Positions 58,758 through 64,000 of a stretch of DNA of 64,000 nucleotides are shown piece after piece. The translations under genes and the position numbers were made by a program. How positions within the stretch are numbered: position 1 is the stretch's first letter; each line of letters starts with the position of its first letter. Origin of the DNA: Bog-473 sp963804055. Its GTDB lineage: Bacteria; Actinomycetota; Acidimicrobiia; Acidimicrobiales; RAAP-2. The stretch is from assembly GCA_963804055.1 (NCBI GenBank), contig CAWDOU010000005.1, positions 682,001 through 746,000 on the forward strand, read 5' to 3'. Under the pieces are notes generated by a model. It was given only the letters and a program-made list of their open reading frames with translations, searched no databases and had not been told where the DNA came from.

Positions 58758-59411
58758 TCAGTCCTCGGCGCTGTCCCCGGGCCCGGTCCCACCCTCGGAC
58801 GGTCCCTCGAACTCCTCCTTGTCCTTGCGGTAGTGCCGCACGACGAGGACCACGATCCCCACGAGGATGAGCCCGAGGATGACGTCCGACGCGATGCCGG
58901 TCGCCTTCTCCACGCTCTGCCCCACGAAGTAGCCGAGAAGGACGTAGAGCACGCCCCAGCACAGTCCGCCGGCGGCGTTGGCCCACAGGAAGGTCCGGTA
59001 ACGCATGGAGGACAGGCCGGCCAGCCCGGGCACGACGGCGCGCAGGAAGGCGGAGAAGCGCGCCACGAAGACGGCGACCGGGCCGCGGCGGTTGAGTTGG
59101 TCCAGCGCGGTGGTGATCCCCCGTTCCCGCTTCTTCAGCGGGCCCAGCTGCAGCAGCTTCGGCCCCCAGCGCTCACCGACGGCGTAGCCCACCGAGTCGC
59201 CGACGATGGCGCACACGACGACGACGACCACCATGGCGGTCAGGTCCACGTTGCCGTTGGAGGCGAGCACGCCGCCCAGGACGGCGGCGGTCTCGCCGGG
59301 GAACACGAAGCCGAGCATGATTGCCGCCTCCGCGAACACGAGCACGCCGACAAGGGCGTAGGCGGGCCACCCGTGCAGCGAGAGCAGCGGCTGGAGCAGA
59401 CGGTCGATCAC
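58758..59411 (-). CDS. DedA family membrane protein
   Basis: 217 residues. FPGETAAVLGGVLAS is the conserved first half, and RRGPVAVFVARFSAFLRAVVPGLAG the second (with Ala where many have Pro in the FxRFxP motif). WANAAGGLCWGVLYVLLGYFVG and a last helix with an acidic tail follow. DedA proteins are thought to flip phospholipids or undecaprenyl phosphate or to maintain proton-motive force. ATG at 59411. The hydrolase gene upstream on the same strand ends 34 bases before it, so they may be one unit. Confidence 0.87.
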   Translation of the reverse strand: MIDRLLQPLLSLHGWPAYALVGVLVFAEAAIMLGFVFPGETAAVLGGVLASNGNVDLTAMVVVVVVCAIVGDSVGYAVGERWGPKLLQLGPLKKRERGITTALDQLNRRGPVAVFVARFSAFLRAVVPGLAGLSSMRYRTFLWANAAGGLCWGVLYVLLGYFVGQSVEKATGIASDVILGLILVGIVVLVVRHYRKDKEEFEGPSEGGTGPGDSAED

Positions 59412-59445
59412 GATGGTGTCGCGCTGGCCCGCGACGCGGGGCCGA

Positions 59446-60561
59446 TCAGTTCACGGCGCGCAGCGTGTACTCGCGCGGGGTGAGCTGACGCCAGCGGTCG
59501 TCAACCTGCGTCATGAAGGTCTCGCCCTGGACGAGATGCGTGAGGATGTCCGCCTGCCCCTGCGGCCGCGCCAGCATCCAGCTGTGGCCACCCGGCACCC
59601 ACAGGACAGGGGAGCGCGCGATGGCGGCGAATTCCAGGGCGGTGCTGCCCGGCGTGATGCGGTCGAAGCAGCCCCACTCGTTGAGGATCGGCATCTGCTG
59701 CGCCGCCAGGTGGCGTACCTGGCTGCGCTGGTCCACCCCCATCAGCATGCTGCCGACGGGCAGCGTCTGGGACATGGTGCGGATGTTCTGGCGCATGTCG
59801 GGCAGCACGGCGCGCACCGTGGAGTACATGCGGCCGATGAAGAGGTCGGGCAGGTCGAAGACGACCGCGGCGACCAGGTCGACCATGGGCGCCACGTCGG
59901 GCAGGAACGGCGCCAGCACCGTCGGCAGGAAGCCGCGGCGCTCCTTCCAGGCCGGCGTGCTCACGCCGTCGCGGTAGATGACGCCGAGCGTCCGCCGCGG
60001 ATGGTCGTGGGCGAATTGCACCGCGACCGCGCCACCCATGGAGTGGCCGAGGAGGACCACCGGGCCGGCATCCACCTTGTGCACGATCGCCATCACCTGA
60101 TTGGCCAGGGTCTCCATGGAGACGTCGGACCAGTCGAGGGAGTCGCTGCCGCCGAAGCCGGGCAGGCTCGGGTTGATGACCCGCCAACCCAGCTGCTCGG
60201 CGAGGCGGGCGCTCTCGCGCCAGTACATGCCCCCGCCGGCGAAGTACCCGTGGATGTTCACGGCCCAGATCGGGGGCGAGCCGGGGCCGTCGGGCCCGTA
60301 GGCGTCGACGTTGTCCGAGACGGCGAAGCGGAGGCGACGTCCCTCCACCATCATGGAGCTCGGCACCATCCGGATCGTCGGGCTCTTGCGGATCTTGCGC
60401 TCGTACTGGTCCCGCACCACCCCGAGGCCGTGCGGCGCGCGCCCGGCGTCGACGAGCTGGACGGGGGAGGGGCCGTCGGACGGGGCGACGATGGCCCCGG
60501 AGATCTGCAGTGAGTCGTCAGGTGGGGGCGTTGCCTTGGATCTGAAAAACCGAACCGCCAT
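59446..60561 (-). CDS. alpha/beta hydrolase
   Basis: 371 residues. The hydrolase core starts ~95 residues in: NIHGYFAGGGMYWRES, NPSLPGFGGSD, nucleophile serine in LLGHSMGGAVAVQFAHDHP, an acid in ILNEWGCFDRITP and the catalytic histidine in VPGGHSWMLARPQG. The N-terminal ~90 residues are polar and without a signal peptide. The substrate (ester, epoxide or C-C bond) cannot be told. ATG at 60561 has GGAGGG just ahead; it faces the divergent amidohydrolase gene. Confidence 0.82.
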   Translation of the reverse strand: MAVRFFRSKATPPPDDSLQISGAIVAPSDGPSPVQLVDAGRAPHGLGVVRDQYERKIRKSPTIRMVPSSMMVEGRRLRFAVSDNVDAYGPDGPGSPPIWAVNIHGYFAGGGMYWRESARLAEQLGWRVINPSLPGFGGSDSLDWSDVSMETLANQVMAIVHKVDAGPVVLLGHSMGGAVAVQFAHDHPRRTLGVIYRDGVSTPAWKERRGFLPTVLAPFLPDVAPMVDLVAAVVFDLPDLFIGRMYSTVRAVLPDMRQNIRTMSQTLPVGSMLMGVDQRSQVRHLAAQQMPILNEWGCFDRITPGSTALEFAAIARSPVLWVPGGHSWMLARPQGQADILTHLVQGETFMTQVDDRWRQLTPREYTLRAVN

Positions 60562-60730
60562 GCGCCCTCCGTCCCCCGCGCTCGCCCGACCTGCTGCTCT
60601 GCCGTGATCCGCCATCCGGTACCTTTCGGCGGCAGGCGCGGACCGTTCTTCTCTGCCCACGGTATCCGACGACCGCCGCAATCCCGCGATCGCGCGTGCA
60701 ACGGGGCGTGGGGCCTGCGACGATGGGCGC

Positions 60731-62398
60731 ATGCACGCCGACATCGTCATCAGGGGAGGCACCGTGGTGGACGGCACCGGCGCTCCCGGCAGCCGCGCCG
60801 ACGTCGCCGTCACCGGTGGCCGCATCAGCGGCATCGGGGACAACCTGCAGGGTGACCGCGTCCTCGATGCGTCCGGACAGGTCGTCAGCCCAGGCTTCGT
60901 CGACATCCACACCCACTACGACGCGCAGGTCTTCTGGGATCCCGACCTGACACCGTCCTCGTTCCACGGGGTGACGTCGGTCATCGCCGGCAACTGTGGC
61001 TTCTCCATCGCGCCCATCCGGGCCGACGGCGTGCCGCTGCTGGCCCGGACGCTCCAGCACGTCGAGGACATGAGCTTCGACACCCTGGCCGCCGGCGTGC
61101 CGTGGGGCGAGTTCGAGACGTTCCCGCAGTATCTCGACGCGGTGGAGGCGCGGGGCACGGCACTGAACTTCGGGTGCTACGTCGGGCACACGGCGGTGCG
61201 GCTCTACGTCATGGGCGAGGACGCGTACGAGCGCCCTGCGACGGACGAGGAGATCTCGCTCATGCAGGCCGTGGTGGCCGATGCCATGGCGGGTGGTGCC
61301 GCCGGCTTCGCCTCGAGTGCGTCGCCGACCCACAACGGCGACGGCGGACGGCCGGTGCCGTCCCGGGTGGCCGACCTGGCCGAGCTGCGCGCGCTGCTCG
61401 AGCCGGTCAAGCAGTGCGGCCGCGGGGTGGTGGCGCTGCTGCCGGGCGGCGTCTTCCCCAACGAGGAGGTCTTCCGGCTCCAGCGCGAGGTGGGGCGCCC
61501 GTTCACCTGGACGGCACTGCTGACGGTCAAGGGCTACCCGTACCACGAGAAGGTGATCGCAGAACACGACGCGGCGTGGGCCGACGGTGTCGAGGTCTGG
61601 CCGCAGGTCTCGTGCCGGCCCCTCGTGTTCCAGATGAACCTGTCCGAGCCGTTCACGCTCAACATGCGACCGACGTTCGCGGCGTTGATGGGCAAGTCGA
61701 AGTCCGAGCGCGTCGCCGCCTACCGCGACCCGGCCTGGCGCGCCACGGCGTGGGACGACGTCAGTGGCAAGGCGGGCGGCTTCCCGCTCAACTGGGCCGC
61801 CATTTCGGTGGCCGAGTCGCGCAGCCACCCCGAGCTGGCCGACCACCCGGTGGCCGTGCTGGCGGAGGAGCGGGGTTGCACCCCGCTCGACGTCATGCTC
61901 GACGTCTCGCTGGACGACGACCTCGAGTCCCGTTTCTGGTCGGTGCTGGCCAACGACGACCCCGAGGCCATCGCCTGGCTGCTGCCGCGCGACAACGTGC
62001 TGCTGGGCCTGGCCGACTCCGGCGCCCACGTCTCGCAGCTCTGCGACGCCTGCTTCTCGACCGACCTCCTCGGCAACTGGGTCCGTGAGCGCGGCGTGAT
62101 GCCGCTGGAGCGGGCCATCCACAAGCTGACCGGTGAGCCGGCCGGCGTCTACGGCCTCACCGACCGGGGCACGGTCGCGGTGGGCAAGGCCGCCGACCTC
62201 TGCGTCTTCGACCCCGACACGGTCGGCCCGGGCCCGTTGCGCCGCGTGCGCGACTTCCCGGCCGACGGCGAGCGCCTCACGGCGGACGCGCCGGTCGGCA
62301 TGACCCACACACTGGTCAACGGCGTGCCCATCCGGGTCGACGGTGCCCCCGCCGAGGACGGTCTGGCGAGCCGACCCGGTGTCGTGCTGCGCAGCTGA
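60731..62398 (+). CDS. N-acyl-D-amino-acid deacylase-like amidohydrolase
   Basis: 555-residue metal-dependent amidohydrolase. After an N-terminal beta-sandwich (IVIRGGTVVDGTGAPG) comes FVDIHTHYDAQVFWDP with the metal histidines, GNCGFSIAP with the bridging-type Cys, a long catalytic barrel, LADSGAHVSQLCD with the catalytic aspartate and the late KAADLCVFDP strand. This is the D-aminoacylase/dihydroorotase side of the superfamily. D-amino acid substrates are likely but not proven. GACGAT stands 6 bases before the ATG, similar to other leaderless boxes here. Confidence 0.87.
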   Translation: MHADIVIRGGTVVDGTGAPGSRADVAVTGGRISGIGDNLQGDRVLDASGQVVSPGFVDIHTHYDAQVFWDPDLTPSSFHGVTSVIAGNCGFSIAPIRADGVPLLARTLQHVEDMSFDTLAAGVPWGEFETFPQYLDAVEARGTALNFGCYVGHTAVRLYVMGEDAYERPATDEEISLMQAVVADAMAGGAAGFASSASPTHNGDGGRPVPSRVADLAELRALLEPVKQCGRGVVALLPGGVFPNEEVFRLQREVGRPFTWTALLTVKGYPYHEKVIAEHDAAWADGVEVWPQVSCRPLVFQMNLSEPFTLNMRPTFAALMGKSKSERVAAYRDPAWRATAWDDVSGKAGGFPLNWAAISVAESRSHPELADHPVAVLAEERGCTPLDVMLDVSLDDDLESRFWSVLANDDPEAIAWLLPRDNVLLGLADSGAHVSQLCDACFSTDLLGNWVRERGVMPLERAIHKLTGEPAGVYGLTDRGTVAVGKAADLCVFDPDTVGPGPLRRVRDFPADGERLTADAPVGMTHTLVNGVPIRVDGAPAEDGLASRPGVVLRS

Positions 62399-62452
62399 CG
62401 TCTCCGTCGCAGACGCGAGTATCTGTAGACCAACTCTGGAAAGGACGACTGC

Positions 62453-62635
62453 ATGTCAACGCTTCGGGTGCAACGGATTCTGTGTGACAACCCGGACTGT
62501 GTCGTCTATGTCGACGAGCTCGTGCGCGAGGAGCCGGGCGAGTTCGAGTTGGTGGAGCACGTGGTGCAGCTCGGCTGGACCCGGGTCGGCGACAGTGACT
62601 TCTGCCCGGAGCACGCCGCGGGCGACGCCGGCTGA
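62453..62635 (+). CDS. small zinc-binding-like protein
   Basis: 60 residues, no family recognised. CDNPDC near the start and FCPEH near the end could together hold a zinc ion in a treble-clef or knuckle. The middle is acidic (DELVREEPGEFELVEH). A good ribosome-binding site (GGAAAGGACG) precedes the ATG. It lies 54 bases after the amidohydrolase and convergent with the ABC permease. Real because of the site and codon pattern, but function unknown. Confidence 0.65.
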   Translation: MSTLRVQRILCDNPDCVVYVDELVREEPGEFELVEHVVQLGWTRVGDSDFCPEHAAGDAG

Positions 62636-62643
62636 ACGTCGCG

Positions 62644-63465
62644 TCAGGTGACGTCGCGGCGGAACGTGGTGAAGTAGCCGAGGATCAGCGGCCCCACGCC
62701 CCAGGCCAGCAGCACCAGGCCGCCCTGCCACCAGGCCAGGAGCCGGAAGGCGTTCGGCCCGTTCCCACCATCGCCGCCGCCGCCCCCGCCGCCGAAGCCA
62801 CGGGCGATGTCGCCGGCCAGCGCCGCACCGGCCCCGTTGGGGAGCCAGTTGAGGTCGTAGTGGAGGATGGCCTTGGCCAGTGCGATGAGGATGCCCTCGA
62901 GGATGAGGGTCCCGCCGATGGTCAACAAGATGGCGGCCACCTGGTTCTTGACCAGGGTCCCGAAGCCCAGGCCGAAGAGGCCGAGCAGGACGGCCGACGT
63001 CAGGAGGCCGGGGATCACCGCGCCCACCTGGTCCGTCACCTGCGAGGTCACACCACCGAGAGCGGCGTTCCAGGGCAGCGCCACCGCGGCAATGACCACC
63101 AGGCCCAGGAGCGCAATGAAGATGGACCACAGCGCGGTCGCGATGACCTTGGCCAGGAGGACCCGGCTGCGCACCGGGACCAGGACGAGGGACGTCGTGA
63201 TGGTCTTCTGGCGGTACTCGCTGGTGATGCACAGCACCCCGATGATCGGTGCCAGGACCTCGATCCCGAAGAAGCCCGCGCCCAGCAGCCGGCGGCGCTG
63301 GCTGAGCGAGGTGACGTAGTAGAAGGTGTGCCCCGGGAAGCCTCCGGCGGACGCGAGCACGATCAGGATGCCGAGGACCGTCAAGGGCAACGCGAGGCCG
63401 AACGTGACCCACACGCCGGGCATGGTGCGCATTTTGAGGAGCTCGGCCCGCAGGGCGTTGATCAC
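62644..63465 (-). CDS. ABC-2 type transporter permease
   Basis: 273 residues with six membrane helices; begins ALRAELLKMRTMPGVWVTFGLAL, typical of ABC-2 permeases. An extracytoplasmic segment with a glycine run (GFGGGGGGGDGGNG) is unusual. EYRQKTITTSLVLVPVR, after the second helix, matches the family coupling loop. It exports an unknown substrate together with the ATP-binding protein whose stop it overlaps (GTGA). GTG start at 63465. Confidence 0.85.
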   Translation of the reverse strand: MINALRAELLKMRTMPGVWVTFGLALPLTVLGILIVLASAGGFPGHTFYYVTSLSQRRRLLGAGFFGIEVLAPIIGVLCITSEYRQKTITTSLVLVPVRSRVLLAKVIATALWSIFIALLGLVVIAAVALPWNAALGGVTSQVTDQVGAVIPGLLTSAVLLGLFGLGFGTLVKNQVAAILLTIGGTLILEGILIALAKAILHYDLNWLPNGAGAALAGDIARGFGGGGGGGDGGNGPNAFRLLAWWQGGLVLLAWGVGPLILGYFTTFRRDVT

Positions 63466-64000
63466 GACGGTGGGGGCGGGGTCGGGGACGGCGCCGGGTC
63501 CGTGGCCGCGGTCGTCACGTCGCCGAACCCGAGACCGGCGGTCAAGGAGAGGAAGACGGACTCGAGGTCGCCGCCCTCCTGGGCCAGCTCGTACAGGACG
63601 ATCTGGTTGGAGGCCAGGAGCGGGCCGACCTGCTCGGGGGTCACCCCGTCCATGGCGACCTCGTCGTGGGTGAGCCGGCGGAAGGCGATGCCGGCCTGCG
63701 TGAGGACGCCGGCGAGGCGGTCGGCCTCGGGAGTGCGGGCCCGCATGACCATGCCGCTGATGCCGGCGGTGATCTGTTCGAGCGTGCCCTGCGCCTTCAA
63801 CTGGCCGAACGAGACGATCACGGCGTCGTCGATGGTCTGGGCCATCTCGGACAGCAGGTGGGACGACACGAGGACGGTGCGGCCCTCCCCGGCGAGATAC
63901 CGCATGAAGTCGCGCAACCAGGCGATGCCCTGGGGGTCGAGCCCGTTGGACGGCTCGTCGAGGATGAGGACGTCGGGGTCGCCGATGAGCGCGGTGGCCA
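63462..64000 (-). CDS. ABC transporter ATP-binding protein (5' partial)
   Basis: The gene runs off the right edge; only the C-terminal ~179 residues are visible. Walker B is LILDEPSNGLDPQG, followed by the switch histidine in VLVSSHLLSEMAQ and a ~120-residue C-terminal regulatory part ending in a Pro-rich tail. It powers the ABC-2 permease encoded next. Walker A and the signature motif lie outside the window. Confidence 0.88.
   Translation of the reverse strand, partial: ATALIGDPDVLILDEPSNGLDPQGIAWLRDFMRYLAGEGRTVLVSSHLLSEMAQTIDDAVIVSFGQLKAQGTLEQITAGISGMVMRARTPEADRLAGVLTQAGIAFRRLTHDEVAMDGVTPEQVGPLLASNQIVLYELAQEGGDLESVFLSLTAGLGFGDVTTAATDPAPSPTPPPPS

Noticed and set aside
1..64000. tRNA, rRNA, insertion sequences, phage genes, attachment sites or replication origin
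   Set aside because: None recognised on either strand; all gaps are under 300 bases and show only promoters or hairpins.

Overview
This is a very GC-rich chromosomal segment of an actinobacterium. I infer the class Acidimicrobiia or a close relative. The reasons are the gene content (CtaF, diheme QcrC, menaquinone-type geranylgeranyl reductase, CobA-HemD fusion), a secreted protein with 42-residue GYWLVASDGGIFSYGDA-type repeats, many GTG starts, many 4-base ATGA/GTGA gene overlaps, and apparently leaderless TANNNT-N6-RTG gene starts. No tRNA, rRNA, CRISPR array, insertion sequence or phage gene was seen, and no gap between genes exceeds 300 bases.

Layout. 1-3381: end of a heme operon (CobA-HemD fusion, hemB, hemL). 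3373-7778: a repeat-bearing L,D-transpeptidase, a HIT protein, a small kinase-like protein and an FAD menaquinone/geranylgeranyl reductase with a histone-H1-like tail. 7866-23975: a complete 14-gene nuoA-N complex I operon, in which nuoG is broken by an apparent one-base deletion. 23981-30620: DUF2252 protein, a Thr/Pro-rich anchored protein, a PPOX-fold protein, a very large MprF/LysX-like membrane protein and a HAD phosphatase. 30611-35783 (minus): coupled YbjQ-hemE-hemH-hemY-lnt operon. 35896-38262: HelD-type helicase. 38351-43455: ctaE-qcrC-qcrA-qcrB plus an SCO6745-family gene that probably starts with CTG. 43452-49467: two SDR enzymes, a class III cyclase with a YHS domain, a diguanylate cyclase behind a WhiG-like promoter, an ArsR-AHSA1 fusion with its own palindromic operator, a VOC remnant and an MFS exporter. 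49498-54281 (minus): ctaC-ctaD-ctaF, with an alkylsulfatase-like hydrolase and tatA upstream. 54433-64000: mixed metabolic and membrane genes (CopD-like, enoyl-CoA hydratase, GH1 glycosidase, DedA, alpha/beta hydrolase, D-aminoacylase-like amidohydrolase, ABC-2 exporter running off the end).

Together the window holds most of an aerobic respiratory chain: complex I, a menaquinone-tailoring enzyme, the bcc complex, the aa3 oxidase, and two blocks of heme synthesis that supply them. Around it are envelope functions (L,D-transpeptidase, lipoprotein acyltransferase, lipid aminoacylation) and second-messenger genes.

The points most worth checking are the nuoG frameshift, the split pseudo-phosphoesterase/MprF/zinc-ribbon fusion, Lnt with Ser in place of the catalytic Cys, the CTG start coupled to qcrB, the WhiG-like promoter of the diguanylate cyclase, and the leaderless-promoter pattern.
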